Positions 1 through 5,612 of a stretch of 5,807 nucleotides of DNA are shown here, in pieces. The notes under the pieces are model-generated. The model was not told where the DNA came from. It did not search any database and was given only the letters and a program-made list of their open reading frames with translations. A program made the position numbers and the translations under genes. The first letter of the stretch is position 1, and every line of letters starts with the position of its first letter. This stretch comes from Deltaproteobacteria bacterium (GTDB taxonomy: Bacteria > Desulfobacterota > Desulfobacteria > Desulfobacterales > ETH-SRB1), in the NCBI GenBank assembly GCA_019314185.1, contig JAFCZU010000240.1:1-5807 (forward strand), in the 5' to 3' direction.

Positions 1-731
1 TTCTGTGTCCGTCGAGATGATATTTGCCCTCCTCTGGATAAAATTCAAATGTGCCGAGAAATTGTTTGGGATCACCTGTCTTTAAAGCATTCCTTATCGC
101 GGAATAAGAAAGCGGTGTATCAAAAATATTTGCTTCCCTGCCAAGTTTTTGAGGTGAGTGAGCATCTGAATTTGATACAAGGGTAAGGTTATCAAGGCTC
201 TTTACGCGCCAGTTCATTGGAGGATCTGATGAAAGACCTGTTTCTGCGGCAAATATATGCGGGGTAAGATCTTCAAAACATTCCTCAATGGAGTCAAAGC
301 CTGATTTTGAGCCAAGCACGGAAAACCATGGCGTCCATATGTGCGCTGGTATTAAAAAAGCCTGATCTGAAGTTTCAAGAAGGATCTCAAAAAGATTTTT
401 TGCGTCCAGGCCAAGAATCGGTCTTCCATCTGATCTTATATTTCCAATCTTATCTAATTTTGCATTAAATCTATCAGCAACATTTAGATTGGGCATAAAC
501 ACAAGATTATGATTTTTTCTTGTTTTATCATTTTTCTTGTAAATGTTGCTGATTTCGGAAACCAGAATAAAACGCACCTTCCCCCGGCATGACAACGGAA
601 CGTTTTTGTCGCATTCTCCGGCGATTTCTTTTCTTAATTTATAAAGCCCTTTTCATATTTTCAAGGTCAAGATTTTTGGCGGTGGCTCTGGAAAATTTGG
701 AATGGACGTGAAGGTCTGCAATAAATTTCAT
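1..731 (-). pseudogene. Endonuclease Q-like PHP-domain nuclease, disrupted by internal deletion/frameshift; C-terminus beyond window
   Basis: Read on the minus strand, the gene opens at ATG 731 with MKFIADLHVHSKFSRAT, the HxH metal motif that starts PHP-fold proteins of the TIGR00375/endonuclease Q family. These cut DNA at deaminated bases. After 30 codons it hits TAA at 639-641. Homology resumes in a different frame from about position 649 (GLYKLRKE) and stays open to the window edge. That part shows VRFILVSEISNIYKK, PAHIWTPWFS, GFDSIEECFEDL, ETGLSSDPPMNW, the metal-ligand motif SNSDAHS, and EFYPEEGKYHLDGHR at the edge. From family memory, about 35-40 residues holding the GTGDFTHP-like metal ligand segment are missing between ENM and GLYKL. 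A GGGG ribosome site (737-740) lies 5 nt upstream of ATG 731. The product would be a 30-residue peptide, so I call it a pseudogene; an assembly error is the alternative. Confidence 0.85.
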
Positions 732-768
732 TTTTTCCCCTAAAAAGTATATCTCATCTATTCATGAT

Positions 769-774
769 ATTATA
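769..774 (-). promoter_or_regulatory. Putative -10 box for the endonuclease Q-like gene
   Basis: The minus strand reads TATAAT here, a perfect sigma-70 -10 hexamer about 38 nt upstream of ATG 731. No convincing -35 box lies at 16-18 nt upstream. It may be a relict promoter, since the gene it would serve is broken. Confidence 0.35.
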
Positions 775-796
775 AAAAACAGCTTGATTCAGCTCA

Positions 797-817
797 CTGA
801 TCCCCGATCCCTGACCC
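797..817. repeat. Degenerate 7-bp tandem repeat (YYGAYCC), three units
   Basis: Three consecutive heptamers can be read: CTGATCC, CCGATCC and CTGACCC. They are followed by a decayed unit (CCCGAAA). The same type of array recurs at 4639-4665, which suggests one family of short intergenic tandem repeats. No function is evident. Confidence 0.5.
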
Positions 818-828
818 CCCGAAAACTA

Positions 829-853
829 TCAATTGAGCTTTTCGCTCAATTGA
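829..853. repeat. Perfect inverted repeat, 10-bp stem with 5-nt loop
   Basis: TCAATTGAGC (829-838) is followed by TTTTC and then GCTCAATTGA (844-853), an exact reverse complement. No T-tract follows on the plus strand and only TAGTTTTC follows on the minus strand, so a rho-independent terminator is doubtful. It lies about 100 bp upstream of the endonuclease Q-like start, between the heptamer repeat and the large palindrome. It could be an operator, an RNA hairpin or part of a repeat element. Confidence 0.6.
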
Positions 854-889
854 GGTATATATATGATAGAAATTTACAACCTCAAAAAA

Positions 890-1158
890 GTGGGTTTTAT
901 AATTCTATTACTCCGCAGACAGACAATTAAATTTAAAAAAGTCTGAAACTCACGCAACAAGTGATCCTAAAGAAAAAACAGCATACAAAAACATAACAAA
1001 ACTGCCCTTAGCAATTGAAATCAATAAGATTATACCAAAAATGTCTCATTACCGGCTGTTTTTTCTTAAGGTTCACTAATGCGTTCAAACAGTCAGCCCT
1101 TTTCAAATTTAATTGCCTGTCCGCTCCGTAGTAAAAGTGAGTTTGTAAAATTCTGATG
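890..1158. repeat. Long imperfect palindrome, MITE-like, arms of about 80-90 nt
   Basis: The two halves of this interval are imperfect reverse complements. The clearest paired blocks are 961-982 with 1055-1076 (22-bp arms, two mismatches, including the 13-bp exact AAGAAAAAACAGC) and 918-934 with 1105-1121 (17 bp, one mismatch, including AATTAAATTT). Weaker pairing continues between them (ACGCA..AGTGA) and outward past TACT..CCG, to about 890 and 1158. The central 983-1054 is unpaired AT-rich DNA. No open reading frame of note lies inside. The outer limits are estimates. It most resembles a non-autonomous palindromic element or the fused ends of a lost insertion; I cannot name the family. Confidence 0.65.
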
Positions 1159-1165
1159 ATATAAT
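1157..1165 (+). promoter_or_regulatory. Extended -10 promoter element for the CBS-antiporter operon
   Basis: TGATATAAT is a perfect TG-N-TATAAT extended -10. The best-spaced -35 position (GTGAGT, 1137-1142) is poor, which is usual for extended -10 promoters. Transcription would start near 1172, giving a leader of about 70 nt before ATG 1244. The box sits at the outer edge of the 890-1158 palindrome, so the element may have contributed it. Confidence 0.5.
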
Positions 1166-1233
1166 TAATTTCTAACATTTTTTGCAATAGAAAAGTTTCA
1201 ATACGAGTTGTCGGAAATGGAGATTGAGTTTAC

Positions 1234-1238
1234 GGAGG
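1234..1238 (+). promoter_or_regulatory. Shine-Dalgarno GGAGG that decides the CBS-protein start
   Basis: GGAGG ends 5 nt before ATG 1244, an ideal spacing. The other in-frame starts, TTG 1208 and ATG 1217, have no comparable site. This favours 1244, although the same bases would encode Glu-Glu if an upstream start were used. Confidence 0.55.
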
Positions 1239-1243
1239 AGCAA

Positions 1244-1750
1244 ATGGTTGACATCGAACTGTTAGGGAAGCTGGGCCATGTCGTGGCCGCCGATATTATG
1301 GTAACTGAAGTGATTACCGTGGAGCCTGACGAGCGGCTTGAAACTGTGCTGAAGATATTCAGGGACAAAACCTTTAAGGGAGTTCCGGTTACAAGCAATG
1401 GCCGCCTGATGGGTGTTGCCTATGCAGTCGATCTTCTGAAGGCTTACTTTATGTCAAAAAGTGATATCATCGATATCAACGAAGCATACACCCTTGTCAG
1501 TCTGATGGACACGGAAGGCGGTGTAGATCGGTTTATGTGTTTAAGGCCGGTAACTGTGTATCCTTCAGAGAATATTATAAAAATTGCAAGAAAAATGGCA
1601 AAGACCGATACATATACATTTCCTGTCGTCAAGAAGGGAACAATCAGCCAGCATGACAATGGAATTTTTTTGGGCATAATTACTCTTTCTGATATAATTC
1701 CCCTGATCTATCAGGCGGTTGTCAGGCAGGCGGTTGCGAGGGAAAAATAA
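1244..1750 (+). CDS. Stand-alone CBS-domain pair protein
   Basis: This 168-residue protein (180 if it starts at TTG 1208) consists almost wholly of two CBS domains. The first spans about residues 15-69, from ADIMVTEVITVEPDE through KGVPVTSNGRLMGVAYAVDLL. The second spans about 95-160, with RPVTVYPSENIIKIARKMA, the FPVV strand and the GIITLSD motif (Thr147, Asp150) that commonly contacts the ribose and phosphate of bound nucleotides. CBS pairs bind AMP, ATP or related nucleotides and control a partner protein. No signal peptide, membrane segment or enzymatic domain is present, so it should be a cytosolic regulator. Its stop lies 6 nt before the antiporter start, so the two are almost certainly co-transcribed. 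I infer, without direct proof, that it acts as a detached regulatory subunit of that transporter. I chose ATG 1244 for its GGAGG site. Confidence 0.88.
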   Translation: MVDIELLGKLGHVVAADIMVTEVITVEPDERLETVLKIFRDKTFKGVPVTSNGRLMGVAYAVDLLKAYFMSKSDIIDINEAYTLVSLMDTEGGVDRFMCLRPVTVYPSENIIKIARKMAKTDTYTFPVVKKGTISQHDNGIFLGIITLSDIIPLIYQAVVRQAVAREK

Positions 1751-1756
1751 CCTGTT

Positions 1757-2965
1757 ATGTTTGATACGATTCTTGCCTTGTCATTGCTTCTTTTTTTTTC
1801 CAAGTTAATCGGAAACATCTTTGCCCAAATAAAACTACCTGCCATTTTAGGTGAACTGACAGCAGGAATACTTCTTGGTGTTCACTTCCTCGGGCCATTT
1901 CTTTTTTCAGAACCGCTGCATAAAATAGAATATATGCAGGTTCTTTCCCAGATAGGAGCGATATTTCTTCTTTTTATGGCGGGCTACGGCCATATCAAAA
2001 CAGATAAACTCCTGCAATTTGGAGGTCGCTCAATTGCCATTGTTTGTGTGGAAGCCCCTCTCTGTTTTGCCGCAGGGTTTGGGATAGGTTACCTGTTTCA
2101 TTATGGCTTAATAGCATGTCTTTTCACTGGACTGGCGTTTTCCATTACAGGCATTGGAATTACTGTGAGAACATTGATAGACTTGAACCGCCTTCAGACC
2201 GACTATGGCATGAATATACTTGGAATAGCGATTCTGGATGCTACTATCGGATTGTTTTTTTTATCGTTCCTCGCCGCGTTTGCACATTCGCAAGAGCAGA
2301 TTTCCCTGTACACAATGGGTATTACCATTTTAAAAATCGGTTTTTTTTTCGGCGGCGCCATCCTGTTTAGCAAGTTTGTTCTCTTTCCCATTGCTTTGTT
2401 AGCCGATTACATGAATGTTCCTGAATCAAAGCTGGGGTTGGTTCTTTCAACCCTGTTTGCATTCAGTTATGTAGCTGACTTGGTTGGACTCCATTTTATC
2501 ATAGGGAGCTTTGTGGCCGGTATCATCATTGCGAGACACTCGGATTTTACACAGAAAGAGATTAAGCATAAACTGAATGGAATTGCTTACGGTCTTTTTG
2601 TGCCAATTTTTTTTGGTGTTATCGGGGCACAAATCGATTTCGGGATATTAAAAGATGGCGGGCTTTTTGCTGTGGTTTTTATATTGACTGGAATGTTTGC
2701 CAAATTTGTGGGTGGAACCCTTGGTGCAAAGATTACCGGATACCCCATGAGGAAAGCGCTTGTTTTGGGAACCGGATTGATCCCCAGAGCAGGAGTTGGG
2801 TTAGCCATGGCCTCTATTGCTCTTTCTGCCAATATCATTGACGAAAAGATATTTGCCGCAGTGGTGGGGATTGTAGCAGTAACAGTAATATTCACCCCAC
2901 TGGCTTTAAAATATGCAATACAGATTCTTGAAAAAAGTAACTATTCAGCCGCAGATCTACGCTGA
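1757..2965 (+). CDS. CPA2-family cation:proton antiporter (KefB/NapA-like membrane domain)
   Basis: This 402-residue inner-membrane protein has about 12-13 hydrophobic segments and matches the sodium/hydrogen exchanger (CPA2) fold. Landmarks are LPAILGELTAGILLG (residues 27-41), IGAIFLLFMAG (66-76), the first unwound helix ITGIGITVRTL (130-140), ILGIAILDATIGLFF (154-168), FIIGSFVAGIIIARHS and the late-helix IPRAGVGLAMA with Arg344. Members exchange Na+ or K+ for H+. The length fits a membrane domain without the C-terminal TrkA-N/RCK domain of KefB/KefC; the upstream CBS gene may supply regulation instead. Two things are odd. The usual acidic pair in the ILDAT segment is Asp161-Ala162, so one carboxylate is missing. 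The last eight residues (395-402) are encoded inside a palindromic repeat that also gives the stop. Its ribosome site is weak (GAGGG near 1738-1742, overlapping the CBS gene end), so translational coupling is likely. Confidence 0.92.
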   Translation: MFDTILALSLLLFFSKLIGNIFAQIKLPAILGELTAGILLGVHFLGPFLFSEPLHKIEYMQVLSQIGAIFLLFMAGYGHIKTDKLLQFGGRSIAIVCVEAPLCFAAGFGIGYLFHYGLIACLFTGLAFSITGIGITVRTLIDLNRLQTDYGMNILGIAILDATIGLFFLSFLAAFAHSQEQISLYTMGITILKIGFFFGGAILFSKFVLFPIALLADYMNVPESKLGLVLSTLFAFSYVADLVGLHFIIGSFVAGIIIARHSDFTQKEIKHKLNGIAYGLFVPIFFGVIGAQIDFGILKDGGLFAVVFILTGMFAKFVGGTLGAKITGYPMRKALVLGTGLIPRAGVGLAMASIALSANIIDEKIFAAVVGIVAVTVIFTPLALKYAIQILEKSNYSAADLR

Positions 2966-3079
2966 TCATCACTGATATTTTTTCTTTGTGCCACTGTGTC
3001 TTTGCCCCTCTATGCCTGATTGGTTACTGTATTTAAACCTATCTGTGTTCATCTGTGTGAATCTGTGGCTGAATAGTTA
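2938..3079. repeat. Palindromic (MITE-like) element with 19-bp terminal inverted repeats
   Basis: TAACTATTCAGCCGCAGAT (2938-2956) is the reverse complement of 3061-3079 except for one G:T position. Weaker pairing continues inward to about 2977 and 3041. The right half contains three ATCTGTG units spaced 10 bp apart (3041, 3051, 3061). The octamer TGAAAAAA flanks both sides (2929-2936 and 3080-3087), as a target-site duplication would, though it is low-complexity. The element overlaps the antiporter's final codons and fills the gap to the convergent Fe-S gene. As RNA it would fold into a long hairpin and could act as a bidirectional terminator. ATCTGTGTTC-type repeats are, from memory, common between genes in several bacterial phyla. 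Confidence 0.7.
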
Positions 3080-3100
3080 TGAAAAAATAGTGTGAAGTAA

Positions 3101-4393
3101 TTATAAATCCTTCAAGTATTGATTATAAATTTCTACAGGATGTTTAACTTTTGCCGTGTATCCCGACTTTGAAAGCATGTCTGAAATCTGAAGCATACAG
3201 GCAGGACATCCGGTAGCAACAATGGAGCATCCTGTAGTTATGATATTGTTCCTTTTCAGTCTTCCGATATCGGTTGAAATTTTATAATGCTTCAAATTAA
3301 AACTTCCTCCCAACCCGCAGCACCTGTCGGCATCCGGCATCTCTATCAAACGGCATCCGGCATTTGCCTGGATCAGGGCTCTTGGCTCTGCCGATATTCC
3401 AAGAGACTTTGAGAGGTGACAGGGATCGTGATAGGTTATTATATCCTTGCTGTCTTTTTTTGTTTCCGTCCTTTTTATCCCAATTACTGATACAAGAAAT
3501 TGGTTAATATCCATGGTTTTTCCTGCTAACTTTTCTACGCTGCGCTTCAGGCCGGATGAGTCCTGCCTGACCATAACAGGCCATATCTTTCTGATCGCAA
3601 AGGTACAGGTGGCGCATGCTGTAACAATATAATCAACTTTTTCCGCTTCAAATTTTTCCAGATTGTAACGCAGCAGGCTGTCAAAGGCAACTGCATCGCC
3701 TGATGAAACAGCCGGCATACCGCAGCACCCCTGACCTTTTGGCATGAAAACGCCTACGCCATGATATTCCAGAACATCGATAACCGCTTGAGCTATCTGC
3801 GGATAAATCTTGTCAATAAGACAGCCGACATAGAATCCAACCTTGATTCCCGAATGGCCTGGCTTTGTATTTAAAGAAGGAAGTATGCGATGAAACGGCT
3901 GAGGAGCAAGCGGCGTAAAATGACGATTCCCGATTAAAGGTGAAACAAGGCGCATGTGGGAAGTGCCTGGCAATTTGTCATCCGGTCTTGTGAACAGACC
4001 TTGAAATTTTATGGCCTGTTCCATAAGGCGGTCAAAAACTTGCGGTGAGGCCAGCATTCCTCTGAAAATTATTTTTTGTAGAGGGGAAAGGCCCATGAAG
4101 CCGGTTAAAATAACACGGGCTTTAATAAAAATTTCGAGGACATTTACTCCACTGGGACAGTTGGCAGCGCAGGAACCGCACAGGAGACACCGATTCAGGC
4201 GTTTAAATGCCTCTTTTGGATCTTTAAACAATTCCTGCGCGAGTCCATCGAGAAGGGCGAGTTTGCCGCGAGCAACATCGGATTCACGTCCTGTTTGCGC
4301 AAAAACAGGGCATACTGCCTGACACATACCGCATCGCATGCAGATAGAAAGCTGGTCTTCCAGCTCCTTCATCAATCGTGTCAGCTCTTTCAT
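3101..4393 (-). CDS. GlcF/LutA-like (Fe-S)-binding protein with two CCG domains
   Basis: This complete 430-residue protein resembles the iron-sulfur subunit of glycolate or lactate oxidase (GlcF) and related electron-transfer proteins. The N-terminal part carries two 4Fe-4S motifs: Cys18/21/24/28 followed by Pro, and Cys69/72/75/79 followed by Pro. Two cysteine-rich (CCG, DUF224) domains follow. The first has GFYVGC191, GQGCC224G and ACATC263. The second has HDPC325HLSKS, DRCC359GLGG and TGCPAC399. Known relatives pass electrons from an FAD-linked 2-hydroxyacid dehydrogenase (GlcD type) to the quinone pool or another acceptor. No signal peptide or transmembrane helix is visible, so it should be cytosolic or membrane-associated. 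No flavoprotein gene is next to it here, which makes the substrate unknown. The start is ATG 4393; an AGAGGA lies too far upstream (about 20 nt) to be a good ribosome site. ATG 4372 (Met8) is an alternative. Confidence 0.9.
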   Translation of the reverse strand: MKELTRLMKELEDQLSICMRCGMCQAVCPVFAQTGRESDVARGKLALLDGLAQELFKDPKEAFKRLNRCLLCGSCAANCPSGVNVLEIFIKARVILTGFMGLSPLQKIIFRGMLASPQVFDRLMEQAIKFQGLFTRPDDKLPGTSHMRLVSPLIGNRHFTPLAPQPFHRILPSLNTKPGHSGIKVGFYVGCLIDKIYPQIAQAVIDVLEYHGVGVFMPKGQGCCGMPAVSSGDAVAFDSLLRYNLEKFEAEKVDYIVTACATCTFAIRKIWPVMVRQDSSGLKRSVEKLAGKTMDINQFLVSVIGIKRTETKKDSKDIITYHDPCHLSKSLGISAEPRALIQANAGCRLIEMPDADRCCGLGGSFNLKHYKISTDIGRLKRNNIITTGCSIVATGCPACMLQISDMLSKSGYTAKVKHPVEIYNQYLKDL

Positions 4394-4429
4394 GCGATTC
4401 GTTATTATTTTCCTCTTAAGATCGATATT

Positions 4430-4447
4430 ATTCAGGTCTCCCTGAAT
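4430..4447. promoter_or_regulatory. Dyad ATTCAGG-TCTC-CCTGAAT, possible operator
   Basis: This perfect inverted repeat has 7-bp arms and a 4-nt centre and lies 37-54 nt upstream of the Fe-S protein's ATG. The position suits an operator or a 5' leader hairpin for that gene. CGATATT at 4423-4429 and AATATCG at 4474-4480 form a second dyad that encloses its right half. The function is inferred from position only. Confidence 0.35.
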
Positions 4448-4510
4448 TTCGGATAGTTTTCACACCCATAATGAATATCGCCCGATAGTGACTGTGAGCG
4501 CAATATCAAG

Positions 4511-4527
4511 TGTATTTATAAAATACA
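4511..4527. promoter_or_regulatory. Dyad TGTATTT-ATA-AAATACA, possible operator in the divergent region
   Basis: This perfect 7-bp inverted repeat with a 3-nt centre is AT-rich. It lies between the divergent Fe-S protein and glycosyltransferase genes, and such dyads often bind dimeric regulators. I see no confident -35/-10 pair for either gene here; TTGATA at 4504-4509 on the minus strand, followed after 16 nt by TATCGG, is the best weak candidate for the Fe-S gene. Confidence 0.3.
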
Positions 4528-4550
4528 ATGTTTTTATGCGGAGTATCTTT

Positions 4551-4586
4551 GATGAATTCGTAAAAAGTCAAAAAACTACTTTTTAC
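4551..4586. repeat. Hairpin-forming repeat with the GTAAAAAGTC motif
   Basis: GTAAAAAGT (4560-4568) is repeated in inverted form as ACTTTTTAC (4578-4586) across a 9-nt spacer. The block begins GATG-N5-GTAAAAAG. The same spacing of GATG and GTAAAAAG is seen on the minus strand at the right end of the 5488-5612 palindrome. GTAAAAAGTCAAA (4560-4572) also recurs inverted at 5652-5664. It looks like a member of a dispersed palindromic repeat family. Confidence 0.5.
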
Positions 4587-4605
4587 AAAACCTATTAAGT
4601 GGTAA

Positions 4606-4620
4606 GATTACGTTGTAATC
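4606..4620. repeat. Short perfect hairpin GATTAC-GTT-GTAATC
   Basis: A 6-bp stem with a 3-nt loop sits about 40 nt upstream of the glycosyltransferase start. It is too short to assign; it may be an operator or chance. Confidence 0.3.
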
Positions 4621-4638
4621 AGCTTGCTGCAAAAAACC

Positions 4639-4665
4639 CTGAACCTTGAACCCTGAACCTTGAAT
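4639..4665. repeat. 7-bp tandem repeat (YTGAACC), about four units
   Basis: The units are CTGAACC, TTGAACC, CTGAACC and TTGAAT. This is the same type of heptamer array as at 797-817. The last unit provides the TTG start codon and the following Asn codon of the glycosyltransferase. The preceding unit contains the in-frame TGA stop at 4654-4656 that closes the frame upstream. Confidence 0.7.
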
Positions 4666-5526
4666 AATATAACAACAAATCCGCTAATCAGCGTAATAAT
4701 CCCAACCTACAATCGAGGCTGGATCGTTAAAGAAGCAATAGATTCGGTTTTGTCCCAGAACTTTTTGGATTTTGAATTAATTGTTGTGGACGATGGCTCG
4801 ACAGACAACACCAAGGATATCCTTAACGCGTATAAAAATAATATCAAAGTACTCAAGCATAATAATCAGGGGGTCAGCGCCGCAAGGAACAAAGGTATTT
4901 CTCTGGCGTCAGGGATGTTTATTGCTTTTCTCGATTCAGATGATCTCTGGATGCCGGACAAATTATCCATGCAGGTTGATTTTTTCAACAAAAACAAAGA
5001 AGCTCTGATTTGTCAGACCGAGGAGATATGGATAAGAAACAATGTCAGGGTGAATCCAAAAAAGCGGCATAAGAAGCTGTCGGGAATGATCTTTGAGCCA
5101 TCTCTTTGCTTGTGCATGGTCAGCCCTTCTGCGGTAATGATAAAGAAGGAACTTTTTGAAGCAGTCGGCCTGTTTGATGAAAACCTGCCTGCCTGCGAAG
5201 ACTACGATTTATGGCTGAGGATAAGCTCCGGTTACCCTGTATATCTTATCGATACTCCGCTTATCATAAAACGCGGCGGTCATGACGATCAACTTTCACA
5301 GGCGCCTGGGTTGGATAAATACCGGATACAGGCGATAAAAAAGATAATTGAAAGCAACGCCCTTTCAACAAAGCAATACAGAGCGGCAGTGAAAATCCTG
5401 AAGGAAAAATGTCATATATATGCTAACGGCTGCTTGAAACGGGGGCGCAAAGATGAAGCATTGTTGTACACAAATCTGGCGAAACAAATGGCGTCGTCAA
5501 AAAGCTCATCTACTGCGTTGCAGTAG
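4660..5526 (+). CDS. Family 2 glycosyltransferase (GT-A fold)
   Basis: This 288-residue cytosolic enzyme transfers a sugar from a nucleotide-sugar donor, probably in O-antigen, capsule or other surface glycan synthesis; donor and acceptor cannot be read. The GT-A signature is complete: SVIIPTYNRG (11-20), the nucleotide-contacting VVDDGSTDNT (42-51), GVSAARNKG (71-79), the metal-binding FLDSDD (90-95), and ACEDYDLWLRI (178-188) with Glu180-Asp181 as the usual catalytic acidic pair. A GGHDDQLS segment (206-213) and a helical tail follow. There is no transmembrane helix. The start must be TTG 4660, because an in-frame TGA lies 6 nt upstream and no other start precedes the conserved SVIIP strand. 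No Shine-Dalgarno site is visible and the start lies in a heptamer repeat, so translation may be weak. The last 12 residues (MASSKSSSTALQ) and the TAG stop are encoded by a palindromic element. No other polysaccharide genes are in view. Confidence 0.9.
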   Translation: MNNITTNPLISVIIPTYNRGWIVKEAIDSVLSQNFLDFELIVVDDGSTDNTKDILNAYKNNIKVLKHNNQGVSAARNKGISLASGMFIAFLDSDDLWMPDKLSMQVDFFNKNKEALICQTEEIWIRNNVRVNPKKRHKKLSGMIFEPSLCLCMVSPSAVMIKKELFEAVGLFDENLPACEDYDLWLRISSGYPVYLIDTPLIIKRGGHDDQLSQAPGLDKYRIQAIKKIIESNALSTKQYRAAVKILKEKCHIYANGCLKRGRKDEALLYTNLAKQMASSKSSSTALQ

Positions 5527-5612
5527 TTTTTCAGACCCTCGACATACAATATGTATGCCTTCGGCCCTGAAAAACTACTACGCCTTGTATATGAGCCTTT
5601 TTACTTAGCCAT
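5488..5612. repeat. 125-bp imperfect palindromic element overlapping the glycosyltransferase 3' end
   Basis: The ends read ATGGC and GCCAT. AGTAGTTTTTCAG (5522-5534) pairs exactly with 5567-5579. Outside this, the two arms remain alignable over their full length with small indels: AAAAAG(G)CTCAT-TAC on both sides, then ATGGC. A central 6-bp stem, CATACA-ATA-TGTATG (5543-5557), completes a cruciform-like design. No transposase is encoded and no target duplication is evident. It could terminate glycosyltransferase transcription as a long hairpin. It most resembles a MITE or dispersed palindromic repeat. Confidence 0.7.

Noticed and set aside
600..660. Programmed +1 frameshift at AAAAGGG in the endonuclease Q-like gene
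   Set aside because: The shift would restore the frame but the joined product still lacks the segment with a metal ligand, so deletion plus frameshift explains the data better.
797..817. CRISPR array from the heptamer repeats
   Set aside because: The units are 7 bp and directly adjacent with no spacers; no cas-like gene is present.
829..853. Rho-independent terminator
   Set aside because: The stem is good but no proper T-tract follows on either strand, and no gene ends nearby to be terminated.
890..1158. Retron or reverse-transcriptase-linked ncRNA
   Set aside because: The inverted arms are suggestive, but no reverse transcriptase is encoded anywhere in the window.
1198..1398. Minus-strand 66-codon frame opposite the CBS gene
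   Set aside because: It lies antisense to well-conserved CBS domain sequence and has a low-complexity Ser/Thr/Ile composition; it is a shadow.
2587..2895. Minus-strand 102-codon frame opposite the antiporter
   Set aside because: The plus-strand frame has clear transporter motifs here; the antisense frame has no recognisable domain or ribosome site.
4011..4322. Plus-strand 103-codon frame opposite the Fe-S protein
   Set aside because: It is antisense to the two 4Fe-4S cysteine motifs and Arg/Ser-rich, as expected for a shadow frame.
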